Shown here: positions 1 to 8,127 of the stretch, piece by piece | How the letters are laid out: every line of letters starts with the position of its first letter | How positions within the stretch are numbered: position 1 is the stretch's first letter | Source: a virus | IMG/VR virus record: IMGVR_UViG_3300023178_000030 | Span: 1 to 64,000 of that record | Strand: one strand, 5' to 3' | Length of the DNA stretch: 64,000 nucleotides | Notes under the pieces: model-generated | The model's input: only the letters and a program-made list of their open reading frames with translations | The model's database searches: none | What the model was told of the DNA's origin: nothing | Made by a program: the position numbers and the translations under genes

Positions 1-2
1 AA

Positions 3-152
3 AATGTATCTGATGAAATTGTAGAAAATGCAGAAGATACCACAACTTTATTAGAAAAGTATATTGAAGAACTTGATGTTGATATTGATAAGAAAAGATT
101 AACAAGTATGATGAAATCTTTATATGTTGAAGCGAGTGATTTAGAATTATAA
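3..152 (+). CDS. gp47: gp47-like recombination nuclease subunit, C-terminal end (partial)
   Basis: An open frame enters from the left edge and stops at TAA 150-152, giving about 49 acidic, helical residues that end in SLYVEASDLEL. It lies 3 bp before gp46. In T4-like phages gene 47 (the SbcD/Mre11-like nuclease) sits directly upstream of 46 (the SbcC/Rad50-like ATPase), so the position makes this the gp47 tail. No catalytic motif is inside the window, so the call rests on gene order and the helical C-terminus. Confidence 0.6.
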   Translation, partial: NVSDEIVENAEDTTTLLEKYIEELDVDIDKKRLTSMMKSLYVEASDLEL

Positions 153-155
153 TTT

Positions 156-1868
156 ATGTTAAAGTTTAAATATGTGAGATATAAGAATCTGTTAAGTACA
201 GGTAATAACTTTACAGAGATTCAGATTGATAGAAATCCTACAACATTATTTGTAGGTGAAAATGGTGCAGGTAAATCTACCATTCTTGATGCATTATGTT
301 TTGGTTTATTTGGTAGGCCATATCGAACAATCACAAAATCACAATTAGTAAATTCAATAAACGAATCAGGAACTGTAGTTGAAATAGAACTTGAAACAAA
401 TGGTAAGTATGTAAAAATTGTTCGTGGTATGAAACCAAACAAGTTTGAAGTTTATATTGATAACACACTAATGAATCAAGATGCGGCCGCAAAAGATTAT
501 CAAGAACAATTAGAACAACATATTCTAAAATTAAACTATCGTTCATTTACTCAAGTTGTTATTTTAGGAACATCAACATTTGTTCCTTTTATGCAATTGT
601 CATCAAAAGTAAGACGAGAAGTTGTTGAAGATATTTTAGATATAAAGATATTTTCTTTAATGAATGTTATTCTCAAAACAAAAGCAAAAGAACTATTAGA
701 GAATACAACTGCATTAGAAAATAAAATGGTTATCACTCAAAAAGAAATAGACTTACATAAGAAGTATATAAAAGATTTAAGTGAAAACAAAGAATCAATT
801 ATTAAGAGTAACAATGACCAGATATCAGAAAACAATAAAACTATTGATACTAAAACAAAAGAATTAAATACTTTCAAAGAAGAATACGACAAAGAAAATA
901 AAAATATTGATTCTGTTGCATATGAAGAAAGTACAAAGAAAGTTACAAAGATAAATTCAACAAGTGGTAAATTAGAAAACAAGAAATCACATTTTGATAA
1001 TCAGATTGATTGGTGGAAAGATCATGATGATTGTCCAACTTGCGAACAAGTCATTACTGATGAATTTAAACAGAAAAAAATAAATGATTTCAATACAAAG
1101 ATAAAAGAATTAGATAAAGCTTTAGAAGAACTTTCAGATATGGAAAAAACTGAAAAAGGTAAACTATCTGCATGGAATAAATGTAAAACAAAGTTAGATG
1201 GTATTAAAGTAGAAACTGCAAAACTTACAACATCATTAAATGAATTGAAAAAGTTTAATAGTAAATTAGAATCAGATAATACAAAATATAGTAACAAAGA
1301 TATTTCTGATGAAGATGTAAAGAAGTTAGGTTCGCTTGAAGGTGAATTAAAAACACTAGAAGAATTAAAACAAAAATATAATGTAGATAAATTTTACATT
1401 GATGTTGCAAAGAATTTATTACAAGATTCTGGTATTAAAACAAAGATTGTAAAACAATATTTACCTATTATGAATAAGTTAATAAACACTTACTTGACAA
1501 GTATGGACTTTTTTGTTAACTTTAATATTGATGAAAATTTTAATGAAACAATTAAGTCAAGATTTAGAGATGTATTTTCATATGCAAACTTTTCAGAGGG
1601 TGAAAAGATGAGAATAGATTTAGCATTATTATTCACTTGGAGAGCTGTTGCAAAAATGAAAAATAGTGTAAGTACAAATCTATTAATACTTGATGAGATA
1701 TTTGACAGCTCATTAGATGCAAATGGTACAGATGAGTTTTTAAAAATATTAAATACTTTTCAAGATGAAAATATATTTGTTATATCACACAAACAAGATA
1801 TTTTGTATGATAAGTTTAGAAGTGTTGTTCATTTTAAGAAAGAAAGGAATTTTAGTCATATCGTTTAG
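156..1868 (+). CDS. gp46: gp46-like recombination endonuclease subunit (SbcC/Rad50 type)
   Basis: This is the ATPase subunit of the gp46/gp47 complex that resects DNA ends for recombination-dependent replication. The Walker A motif GENGAGKST lies near residues 35-43. A long coiled coil follows, interrupted by a zinc hook CPTC at residues 293-296. The ABC signature SEGEKMRID starts near residue 480 and Walker B LLILDE near residue 509. At 570 aa it is about the size of T4 gp46. The ATG at 156 follows the gp47 stop by 3 bp and has no clear ribosome-binding site, so translation is probably coupled. All key motifs are present. Confidence 0.95.
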   Translation: MLKFKYVRYKNLLSTGNNFTEIQIDRNPTTLFVGENGAGKSTILDALCFGLFGRPYRTITKSQLVNSINESGTVVEIELETNGKYVKIVRGMKPNKFEVYIDNTLMNQDAAAKDYQEQLEQHILKLNYRSFTQVVILGTSTFVPFMQLSSKVRREVVEDILDIKIFSLMNVILKTKAKELLENTTALENKMVITQKEIDLHKKYIKDLSENKESIIKSNNDQISENNKTIDTKTKELNTFKEEYDKENKNIDSVAYEESTKKVTKINSTSGKLENKKSHFDNQIDWWKDHDDCPTCEQVITDEFKQKKINDFNTKIKELDKALEELSDMEKTEKGKLSAWNKCKTKLDGIKVETAKLTTSLNELKKFNSKLESDNTKYSNKDISDEDVKKLGSLEGELKTLEELKQKYNVDKFYIDVAKNLLQDSGIKTKIVKQYLPIMNKLINTYLTSMDFFVNFNIDENFNETIKSRFRDVFSYANFSEGEKMRIDLALLFTWRAVAKMKNSVSTNLLILDEIFDSSLDANGTDEFLKILNTFQDENIFVISHKQDILYDKFRSVVHFKKERNFSHIV

Positions 1869-1880
1869 AAAGGAGTTATA

Positions 1881-2423
1881 ATGGTATATAAATTATTAGA
1901 TTCTTCAAGTCCATCTTTGAGTGTTAAACTACCAGAGATTACTATTGAAGAATTAAAAGAAAAACATAATCTAACACCACAAGAATTAAAAGATAATTTA
2001 GTAAAGACTATGCAGAATTATCGTGGTATAGGTTTGAGTGCGAATCAATGTGGTTTACCTATTCGTGCATTTGTTATGTATACAAATTTACGAACTGATG
2101 AATTTGAATTGTATATTAATCCTAAAATTACATTTGAATCAGAAGAAACAGAAATGTTTACAGAGGGTTGTTTAACATACCCATTTTTGTTTTTAGCATT
2201 GAAAAGACCAAAGTTTATAGAGTTTACATATCTTGATATGGAAGGTAAAGAACAAACTGGTAAATTTACTGGACTAACATCAAGAGTATTTCAACATGAG
2301 TACGATCATATGCAAGGTAAAAACTTTACAATGTTAGCATCTAGATTGAAGTTAGACCTTGCACAAAAGAAAGCAAACAAAAAACTAAAACAAGCCATAA
2401 AAAGAAAAGAAGAAATGTCATGA
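1881..2423 (+). CDS. def: Peptide deformylase
   Basis: This enzyme removes the formyl group from nascent proteins. The three deformylase motifs are visible: GIGLSANQ (motif I), EGCL followed by TYP (motif II) and HEYDH (motif III), which supply the metal-binding Cys and two His. A good AAAGGAG site lies 8 bp before the ATG. At 180 aa it is of normal length and has a lysine-rich C-terminal tail. Deformylases are known cargo of marine phages. The stop overlaps the next start (ATGA), so the two genes are translationally coupled. Confidence 0.93.
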   Translation: MVYKLLDSSSPSLSVKLPEITIEELKEKHNLTPQELKDNLVKTMQNYRGIGLSANQCGLPIRAFVMYTNLRTDEFELYINPKITFESEETEMFTEGCLTYPFLFLALKRPKFIEFTYLDMEGKEQTGKFTGLTSRVFQHEYDHMQGKNFTMLASRLKLDLAQKKANKKLKQAIKRKEEMS

Positions 2424-3022
2424 GTAAGAAAGTAATATTAACTGATTGTGATGGTGTTCTTTTAGATTGGTATAATCATTTTTCTAAATGGATGGACAAA
2501 AGAGGTTACAAAAGTAGACCAATAGAATCTTATGAAGTTTATGGTCAAGTGTTATTAAAACGATATGATTTAACTTTAGATGAACATGATGCATTATGTC
2601 AAGAATTTAATCATTCTGCATGGGTAAGATTTGTTCCATCAATTAGAGATGCAGTTGCAGGTATAAAAAGATTACATGAAGAATATGGTTATGAGTTTCA
2701 TGTGATAACTGCATTTGGTGGTGATTATTATTCAAAAGCATTACGAGTACATAATCTTAAAAAGTATTTTGGTGAAGCGATTACAAAAGTAGTATGGACA
2801 CCATTTAGAGGAAGTAAACTTGAGGCTCTATCAGAATACAAAGGAACAAATTATTATTGGTTAGATGATAAACCTAGACACGCAGAATCAGGTTTGACAC
2901 ATGGACTGAAATCTGTTATCATGGAACATGATTACAACTTAAAATACAAAGATGAAGGCAAATATCGAAAAGATATACATTTTGTTAAAGACTGGAAACA
3001 TTTCACAGAACTGGTTCAGTAA
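2420..3022 (+). CDS. HAD-superfamily phosphatase-like protein
   Basis: The N-terminal LTDCDGVLLDW is HAD motif I (DxDGxL), with both nucleophile and acid-base aspartates. HVITAF near residue 95 fits motif II. YWLDDKPRHAE near residue 145 fits motif IV with paired acidic residues. The length (200 aa) suits a small nucleotidase or 5'(3')-deoxyribonucleotidase-like enzyme, but the substrate cannot be read from sequence. It overlaps the deformylase gene by 4 bp and is followed by a promoter module, so it ends its operon. Confidence 0.75.
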   Translation: MSKKVILTDCDGVLLDWYNHFSKWMDKRGYKSRPIESYEVYGQVLLKRYDLTLDEHDALCQEFNHSAWVRFVPSIRDAVAGIKRLHEEYGYEFHVITAFGGDYYSKALRVHNLKKYFGEAITKVVWTPFRGSKLEALSEYKGTNYYWLDDKPRHAESGLTHGLKSVIMEHDYNLKYKDEGKYRKDIHFVKDWKHFTELVQ

Positions 3023-3089
3023 GTCCTTGATTTTAAATAATTCTTTTTTCGTTATAAGTATTGACAAATGTTATCAAAACAAGTATAAT
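3021..3089 (+). promoter_or_regulatory. Sigma70-like promoter with conserved upstream box (copy 1 of 4)
   Basis: TTGACA at 3061-3066, a 17-bp spacer and TATAAT at 3084-3089 form a consensus promoter. The box AAGTCCTTGATTTTAAA begins at 3021, exactly 40 bp before the -35, and is followed by a T-rich stretch. The same box at the same distance occurs at 8026, 39022 and 55686. It drives the DUF932 gene at 3125. Confidence 0.85.
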
Positions 3090-3124
3090 GGACTCATAAA
3101 CTTAATTAACTAAAGGAGAGAAAA

Positions 3125-4030
3125 ATGTCACATAATGTAGAAACAATGGCTTATGCAGGTGAAGTTCCATGGCACGGTCTTGGAGAGAAAGTTCCTGCTG
3201 ATTTGACAACTGAACAATTTATGAGAAAAGCAGGTCTTGATTGGAAAGTTGAGAAAGAAACTATTACAACATCATCTGGTGCAGAAGTGCATGGTAAAAG
3301 AGCACTTGTAAGACAATCAGATAATACTGTTTTAGATATTGTTGGTTCTAATTGGAATCCAGTTCAAAATTCAGAAGCATTTGATTTTTTTACTGAATAT
3401 GTAAATGCAGGTGATATGGAAATGCACACAGCAGGTTCGTTGAAAAATGGTGAAATTGTTTGGGCTCTTGCTAAAACAAAAGATTCATTTGAATTATTCA
3501 ATGGTGATATTACTGATAATTATTTCTTATTTACAAACCCACATAAGTTTGGTAAATGTATTGATATCAGAATGACACCTGTTCGAGTTGTATGTAATAA
3601 TACTTTAACATTATCTTTAAATCAAAGTACAGATAAAATGTTAACAGTAAATCATAGAAAACCATTTGATGCAGAAGAAGTTAAACAACAAATGGGTATT
3701 GCAAGAGAAAAGATGGAACAATACAAATCAATGGCACAATTTCTTGGTAAAAAGAGATATACTGCTGAAAATGTTACTGCATACTTCAATGATGTTTTTG
3801 GTGAAAATTCTAGAAACGCTTCACTTGCACATGATAACTTACAAACTCAGCCTGGTGCAAAATATGGTGAGGGTTCTTGGTGGCAAGCATTTAATGCTGT
3901 TACTTACATGACTGACCATTTGCAAGGTAGAGAAAACGATTCAAGACTTGTATCTGCATGGTACGGTAGAAATCGTAAAGTTAAACTCAACGCTTTAGAC
4001 AAAGCACTTGAGTATGCTGAAGTTGCTTAG
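3125..4030 (+). CDS. DUF932 / phage-plasmid-like protein (TIGR03299 type)
   Basis: The 301-aa protein starts MSHNVETMAYAGEVPWHGLG, the hallmark opening of the DUF932 family of phage and plasmid proteins. The body contains PVRVVCNNTL and ends with an NRKVKLNALDKALEYA helix. The molecular role of the family is unsettled; members are common in large phages. It is a single-gene transcription unit: a consensus promoter and an AAAGGAGAG site precede it, and a hairpin plus an A/T-rich terminator follow. Confidence 0.85.
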   Translation: MSHNVETMAYAGEVPWHGLGEKVPADLTTEQFMRKAGLDWKVEKETITTSSGAEVHGKRALVRQSDNTVLDIVGSNWNPVQNSEAFDFFTEYVNAGDMEMHTAGSLKNGEIVWALAKTKDSFELFNGDITDNYFLFTNPHKFGKCIDIRMTPVRVVCNNTLTLSLNQSTDKMLTVNHRKPFDAEEVKQQMGIAREKMEQYKSMAQFLGKKRYTAENVTAYFNDVFGENSRNASLAHDNLQTQPGAKYGEGSWWQAFNAVTYMTDHLQGRENDSRLVSAWYGRNRKVKLNALDKALEYAEVA

Positions 4031-4067
4031 GTTCAGAGGTGGTCCTATTAGGTAGCCTCATATGAAC
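4031..4067 (+). other. Small nested RNA hairpin after the DUF932 gene
   Basis: GTTCA (4031-4035) can pair with TGAAC (4063-4067), GAGG (4036-4039) with CCTC (4056-4059), and an inner CCT/AGG hairpin (4044-4046 with 4050-4052) fills the loop. It begins at the base after the stop codon. It may stabilise the 3' end of the mRNA or protect it from processing. This is a hand fold only. Confidence 0.45.
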
Positions 4068-4078
4068 GGATATGTTTT

Positions 4079-4117
4079 AAAAGTTTTTAATTCGTGAACA
4101 AAAAAAACTTTTATTTT
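4079..4117 (+). terminator. A/T-rich hairpin terminator
   Basis: AAAAGTTTTT (4079-4088) pairs with AAAAACTTTT (4103-4112) around a 14-nt loop, followed by ATTTTG. The stem has only one G-C pair per arm and is therefore weak. It separates the DUF932 unit from the late-expressed Hsp20 gene. Confidence 0.5.
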
Positions 4118-4131
4118 GTTTATACTTTTTG

Positions 4132-4139
4132 TATAAATA
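4132..4139 (+). promoter_or_regulatory. T4-type late promoter TATAAATA
   Basis: An exact match to the T4 late -10 box, with no -35 needed. Transcription would start near 4145, giving a leader of about 55 nt to the Hsp20 ATG at 4200. Confidence 0.75.
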
Positions 4140-4199
4140 GTTATCGTAATATGCCTTACGGGTATTACATTTTAATCTTGCTAAATAGGAGATAATACA

Positions 4200-4622
4200 A
4201 TGGTAGATTCATTAGCACACCTCGACCCTAGCAGGGTCAAAACATACTCAATTGGTTTTGATAGAATGTTCGACAGATTATGGGAGAATACATATTCTAA
4301 TCAAAGCTACCCACCATACAATATCATTCATGAGAAAGACGACAAGTACAAAATTGAAATTGCACTTGCTGGTTTTCAAAAAGATGATATCGAAATTGAA
4401 ACCAAAGAAAATGTTCTTGTTATAAGAACAAAAGATGTTTCTAAAGATGACGATCAAGATTATCTACACAGAGGTATTTCAAAAAGACATTTTGAAAGAA
4501 AGTTTAACCTTGCTGAAGATGTTGTTGTAAATGGTGCATCATTAGAACATGGACTTTTGGTTATTGACCTTGAAAGAATCATTCCAGAGGAAAAGAAACC
4601 TCGTTTGATAGACATAAAGTAA
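4200..4622 (+). CDS. hsp20: Hsp20/alpha-crystallin small heat shock protein
   Basis: This is an ATP-independent holdase chaperone of the IbpA type. The alpha-crystallin domain runs from about residue 40 (PPYNIIHE) to residue 130. It includes LAGFQKDDIEIE and the conserved closing motif in NGASLEHGLLVIDL (the A-x-x-x-G-x-L pattern). The last residues form a short tail with an IxI-like LIDIK. The late promoter at 4132 suggests a role in virion assembly rather than early takeover. Hsp20 genes are typical of marine T4-like phages. Confidence 0.93.
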   Translation: MVDSLAHLDPSRVKTYSIGFDRMFDRLWENTYSNQSYPPYNIIHEKDDKYKIEIALAGFQKDDIEIETKENVLVIRTKDVSKDDDQDYLHRGISKRHFERKFNLAEDVVVNGASLEHGLLVIDLERIIPEEKKPRLIDIK

Positions 4623-4625
4623 TAC

Positions 4626-4655
4626 TTGACAAATAAGTTTATTTTGTGTTATAAT
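4626..4655 (+). promoter_or_regulatory. Sigma70-like promoter
   Basis: TTGACA 4626-4631, an 18-bp spacer and TATAAT 4650-4655. It starts the operon that runs from 4685 through the clamp and clamp-loader genes to 8020. Confidence 0.8.
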
Positions 4656-4684
4656 TTGTTTTTAAATCGTTATGGAGATATATT

Positions 4685-4939
4685 ATGTATAAAAAGTTAA
4701 GTAAAACTCAAAAAGTAGTAAATCTACTCATGAAGGGCAAAAATGTTTCTTGGAAAACTTTAAGAAGCAGATTTGACTTAACCTCACCTACGAAGTTAAT
4801 TCATACACTTCGCAAAAGAGGTTTCTGCATTTATGAGAATAAAGTAGATGGTGAAGTCAACTATAGACTTGGAACACCTTCTAAAGCAATCATAGCTGCA
4901 GGAATCGAAAAGGTTCTCGATACACAGTATGCCTATTAA
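4685..4939 (+). CDS. Small winged-helix-like DNA-binding protein
   Basis: The 84-aa basic protein has helix-rich segments followed by LRKRGFCIYENKVDGEVNYRLG, which looks like the recognition helix and beta-hairpin wing of a winged-helix domain. Similar small proteins ending YRLGxPSK occur in marine T4-like phages. It is first in the replication operon, directly after a consensus promoter, so a regulatory role is plausible. No target can be named. Confidence 0.5.
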   Translation: MYKKLSKTQKVVNLLMKGKNVSWKTLRSRFDLTSPTKLIHTLRKRGFCIYENKVDGEVNYRLGTPSKAIIAAGIEKVLDTQYAY

Positions 4940-5213
4940 AAACTGTAAGTATAATGAGGACAAAATCCTTAAAGATGTTTCAGAGTATGTTGCAAAGACA
5001 TACTCTGAACATTACTCCAGAAATAAATTTCAAGCAACTGAATTTATAATGGACAATGGTCATGGTGAAGGTTTTTGTATTGGCAACATTATGAAGTATG
5101 CACAAAGATACGGAAAGAAAAGTGGATACAATCGTAATGATTTGATGAAAATAATACATTACACAATCATGGCAATTTATAATCATGATGAAATACTGAA
5201 AGGTAAAAAATGA
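4929..5213 (+). CDS. DUF3310-like phage protein
   Basis: The 94-aa protein contains GFCIGNIMKYAQRYGKK, then NDLMKIIHYTIMAI. This matches the DUF3310 pattern (GN-x-IKY-x-R followed by a dL-Ka-x-Y helix) found in many phage nucleotide-metabolism clusters. The function of the family is unproven. It overlaps the preceding gene by 11 bp and the next by 4 bp, so it lies within a tightly coupled operon leading to the sliding clamp. Confidence 0.6.
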   Translation: MPIKNCKYNEDKILKDVSEYVAKTYSEHYSRNKFQATEFIMDNGHGEGFCIGNIMKYAQRYGKKSGYNRNDLMKIIHYTIMAIYNHDEILKGKK

Positions 5214-5383
5214 TAAGCAATGTTGATAGGCTAGTTTTCTTGATGGATGAAATAAGAATCTTGAAAGAAAGAATTCAACCTACTGATACAGGACATTTAC
5301 ACACAGCAGTTGGTGTTCTATACACTAGAGTTGAAGAAGTCACTAAACAATTAAATGAGGAAAATCGTAATGAAATTAAGTGA
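5210..5383 (+). CDS. Small hypothetical protein (57 aa)
   Basis: ATG 5210 overlaps the previous stop (ATGA), and TGA 5381-5383 lies inside the clamp gene, so it is coupled on both sides. The product begins MISNVDRLVFLMDEIRIL and is an alpha-helical, heptad-like peptide. I recognise no family. Its position between a DUF3310-like gene and gp45 suggests a small replication accessory protein. Confidence 0.6.
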   Translation: MISNVDRLVFLMDEIRILKERIQPTDTGHLHTAVGVLYTRVEEVTKQLNEENRNEIK

Positions 5384-6029
5384 AGATACAAGAGAAGTTT
5401 TAAAAAACTTTTCTCAAATTAATCCCAATCTTTTAGTTAAAGGTGGTAGTAAAATTGCTACAATGTCTGCAATGAAAAACATTGTTGCATTGTCTAATGT
5501 ATCAGATAATTTTTCACAAGAGTTTGCAATATATGACTTAAATGAATTCTTATCTGCATTATCATTATTTAAAGAACCTGATTTATCTTTTTCTAATGAT
5601 AGTGTAAAACTTAAAGAACAAAATGGTAACAGTTCTTTAAACTATTATTTTTCAGACCCTTCAATTGTTACTGCACCAAAAACAGAAATAACAATGCCTA
5701 GTGTTGCTGTTGAATTTGTTTTGACAGAAAGTATATTTGCACAAATACAAAAAGCAGCTGCAGTATTGAATGTTCCTGATTTAGTTTTAAAGGGTGCTCA
5801 AGGTTCTGATATTAATCTGTTAATAACAGATAGAAAGAATACATCATCAAATGATTTTTCAATTAAAGTTGGTGAAAATGCAGAATCAGATTTTGCATAC
5901 AATTTTAAAGTAGAAAACTTAAAATTATTATCTGGCGATTATGATGTTAAAGTTAGTGATAAAGGTATCTCTAATTTTAAACATAAGAAAAAAGATATAG
6001 AGTATTTTATTGCACTAGAATCTAACTAA
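5370..6029 (+). CDS. gp45: gp45-like sliding clamp
   Basis: This is the trimeric DNA polymerase processivity clamp, which in T4 also activates late promoters. I chose ATG 5370 because the product then begins MKLSEDTREVLKNFSQINPN, aligned with T4 gp45 (MKLSKDTTALLKNFATIN). An ATGAGG ribosome-binding site lies upstream; an in-frame codon at 5355 would add five residues not seen in T4. YDLNEFLSALSLF and the terminal IEYFIALES also match T4. At 219 aa it is of family length. Genes 44, 62 and regA follow in T4-like order. Confidence 0.95.
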   Translation: MKLSEDTREVLKNFSQINPNLLVKGGSKIATMSAMKNIVALSNVSDNFSQEFAIYDLNEFLSALSLFKEPDLSFSNDSVKLKEQNGNSSLNYYFSDPSIVTAPKTEITMPSVAVEFVLTESIFAQIQKAAAVLNVPDLVLKGAQGSDINLLITDRKNTSSNDFSIKVGENAESDFAYNFKVENLKLLSGDYDVKVSDKGISNFKHKKKDIEYFIALESN

Positions 6030-6049
6030 TAATCGTTAGGAGTTATATA

Positions 6050-6988
6050 ATGAATGATGTGATGCTTTGGGTCGAGAAGTATCGACCCAATAAGATTGGT
6101 GATTGTATTTTACCAAAAGAAATAAAAAATACATTTCAAAAATTTGTAGATAATAAACACATACCTAATTTACTATTATCAGGTAAGCCTGGTGTAGGAA
6201 AGACTACTGTTGCAAAGGCAGTATTAGAAGAATTAGGTTGTACTTATATTCTAATCAATGGTTCTGATGAAGGTAGACAGATAGATGTTTTAAGAACAAA
6301 GATAAAAAACTTTGCTTCTACAATGTCTATTGGTGGTGAAAGAAAGTATGTTATTCTTGACGAGGCAGACTATCTCAATCCTGAATCTGTTCAACCTGCA
6401 TTAAGAAGTTTTATTGAAGAATTTCATAAGAATTGTGGTTTCATATTTACTTGTAATTACAAAAACAAAATTTTAGAACCTTTACAATCAAGATGTTCTA
6501 ATGTTGATTTTGTAATACCCACAGCTGAGAAACCAAAACTTGCACAAACTTTTTTCAAAAGAATAGAAACTATTTTAACTCAAGAAGAAATTGATTTTGA
6601 ACCAAGACCAGTTGTTGAATTGATTCAAAAACATTTCCCTGATTGGAGAAGAATACTTAATGAGTTACAAAGATATTCTGCATCAGGTAAAATTGATTCA
6701 GGTATATTAGTTAGTATTTCAGAAACTAATATGAAAGATTTAGTAACATTCTTAAAAGAAAAAGATTTTAAATCTATTCGTAAATGGGTTGTAAACAATC
6801 TTGATAATGATGCATCTATATTTAAAAAGATATATGATACATTATATGAAAAGATTGAACCATCAACTGTACCACATTTAGTTTTGTTAGTTGCAGATTA
6901 TCAATACAAGTCTGCATTTGTAGCCGATCAAGAAATTAATATGTTGGCATTTATGTTAGAAACCATGTCACAAGTGAAGTTTAAGTAA
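6050..6988 (+). CDS. gp44: gp44-like clamp loader ATPase
   Basis: This AAA+ subunit of the gp44/gp62 clamp loader opens gp45 and places it on primed DNA. It begins with WVEKYRPNKIGDCILP as in T4. Walker A GKPGVGKTT lies at about residues 45-53, Walker B with DEAD near residue 104 and the SRC arginine-finger motif in LQSRCSNVDF. At 312 aa it matches T4 (319 aa). An AGGAG site lies 9 bp before the ATG. The stop overlaps the gp62 start (TAATG). Confidence 0.96.
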   Translation: MNDVMLWVEKYRPNKIGDCILPKEIKNTFQKFVDNKHIPNLLLSGKPGVGKTTVAKAVLEELGCTYILINGSDEGRQIDVLRTKIKNFASTMSIGGERKYVILDEADYLNPESVQPALRSFIEEFHKNCGFIFTCNYKNKILEPLQSRCSNVDFVIPTAEKPKLAQTFFKRIETILTQEEIDFEPRPVVELIQKHFPDWRRILNELQRYSASGKIDSGILVSISETNMKDLVTFLKEKDFKSIRKWVVNNLDNDASIFKKIYDTLYEKIEPSTVPHLVLLVADYQYKSAFVADQEINMLAFMLETMSQVKFK

Positions 6989-7374
6989 TGTATGAATTAA
7001 AAGATTATCTAAACGCAATTAATTACACAAAAGAAAAGTTACTAGATAGTGATGATGAAACTTGGAAGAAGAAATATCCACCTTACATTGTTAATAAATG
7101 TCTAGCACCACACAATGACACAATTATGTTAGTCAATGAGATTAACATGAGGCATCATTTAGATAAAAAGTTACAGTTTGACTTTTTGATAAATAGTATT
7201 AGAAAGCGAAAGCGATTTGAACCTTATGTCAGAAGTGGTAAAATTAAAGACATAGAGTATGTAAAAGAGTATTATGGTTACAGTAATGAAAAGGCTAAAA
7301 CTGCTCTGAAGATACTAACCAAAGAACAAATAACCACTATAAGAAAAAAACTAAACAAAGGTGGAAGAAAATGA
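6988..7374 (+). CDS. gp62: gp62-like clamp loader small subunit
   Basis: A 128-aa basic helical protein placed between gp44 and RegA, exactly where gene 62 lies in T4-like genomes. It is shorter than T4 gp62 (187 aa), as in marine relatives. MLVNEINMRHHLDKKLQFDFLINSIRKRKRFEPYV resembles the conserved core. It overlaps gp44 by one base and regA by four, which supports stoichiometric, coupled synthesis. Confidence 0.85.
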   Translation: MYELKDYLNAINYTKEKLLDSDDETWKKKYPPYIVNKCLAPHNDTIMLVNEINMRHHLDKKLQFDFLINSIRKRKRFEPYVRSGKIKDIEYVKEYYGYSNEKAKTALKILTKEQITTIRKKLNKGGRK

Positions 7375-7778
7375 ATGATGTAATATGGAATCCAGAGCAG
7401 ATGCTCGAAATCAAACTAAAAGAACCAGATGACTTTTTAAAAGTTAGAGAAACACTTTCAAGAATAGGTGTTGCATCTCGAAAAGAAAAAAAGTTATATC
7501 AAAGTTGTCACATCCTACACAAACAGGGAAGTTATTATCTAGTACATTTTAAAGAATTGTTTGCACTAGATGGTAAAACCACAAACATTTCAAGTAACGA
7601 CATTGCAAGAAGAAATTCTATAGCTCAACTATTAAAAGATTGGGGTTTAGTCGAAGTAGTTGGTAACATAGATAACAAAGCACCACTTTCCCAAATCAAA
7701 GTGATTTCATTTAAAGAAAAGGGTGAATGGATTTTAGAAACAAAATATAATATTGGAAATAAAAGGACAGAAGAATGA
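7371..7778 (+). CDS. regA: RegA-like translational repressor
   Basis: RegA binds ribosome-binding sites of early mRNAs and blocks initiation. The protein aligns closely with T4 RegA: EPDDFLKVRETLSRIGVA, KLYQSCHILHKQGSYYLVHFKE, then RRNSIAQLLKDWGLVE and a terminal KYNIGN. It carries about 10 extra N-terminal residues (MNDVIWNPEQ) ahead of the T4-like start. It is the last conserved gene of the 45-44-62-regA operon, so it may feed back on its own mRNA as in T4. Confidence 0.96.
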   Translation: MNDVIWNPEQMLEIKLKEPDDFLKVRETLSRIGVASRKEKKLYQSCHILHKQGSYYLVHFKELFALDGKTTNISSNDIARRNSIAQLLKDWGLVEVVGNIDNKAPLSQIKVISFKEKGEWILETKYNIGNKRTEE

Positions 7779-8020
7779 TTATAAAAGCTTTACGAGCAAA
7801 ATACAAATATGAAATTGCATCTGCAAAGGCAAACATTGAAGTGTATAGGAATAATCCAGTTGGTGTAGGAGAACATCCTGATTTAGTGAGTGCAGTAGAT
7901 TGTGAATTGAAAAAACTTACTGACGCAGAGGATAAATTAAATACACTTATTAAGCATTACCCATATGAAGCCCATGGAGAAGATGATCCTGAAAAGAATC
8001 AAGAAACTCTTTTTGGTTAA
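7775..8020 (+). CDS. Hypothetical protein (81 aa)
   Basis: This charged helical protein overlaps regA by 4 bp and ends the replication operon just before a promoter module. It starts MIIKALRAKYKYEIASAKANIEVY and ends in an acidic tail (EDDPEKNQETLFG). The tail QETLFG loosely resembles a clamp-binding peptide (Q-x-x-L-F), which is only a guess. No family is recognised. Confidence 0.65.
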   Translation: MIIKALRAKYKYEIASAKANIEVYRNNPVGVGEHPDLVSAVDCELKKLTDAEDKLNTLIKHYPYEAHGEDDPEKNQETLFG

Positions 8021-8025
8021 TTCGT

Positions 8026-8094
8026 AAGTCCCTGATTTTAAACAAATCTTTTTTGGTATTTTGTATTGACAACAAACCAGTATTTTGATAAAAT
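8026..8094 (+). promoter_or_regulatory. Sigma70-like promoter with conserved upstream box (copy 2)
   Basis: AAGTCCCTGATTTTAAAC begins at 8026. TTGACA lies at 8066-8071, and after 17 bp there is an extended -10, TGA then TAAAAT at 8089-8094. The box-to-minus-35 distance is again 40 bp. It drives the DUF262-HNH gene. Confidence 0.82.
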
Positions 8095-8127
8095 ATTATT
8101 ATTAACTAAACAAATATGAGATAAATT

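Noticed and set aside
3666-3911. 81-aa plus-strand reading frame inside the DUF932 gene
   Set aside because: No ribosome-binding site and a composition typical of a shifted AT-rich frame; no G+C or codon change as seen in the nested gene at 57563.
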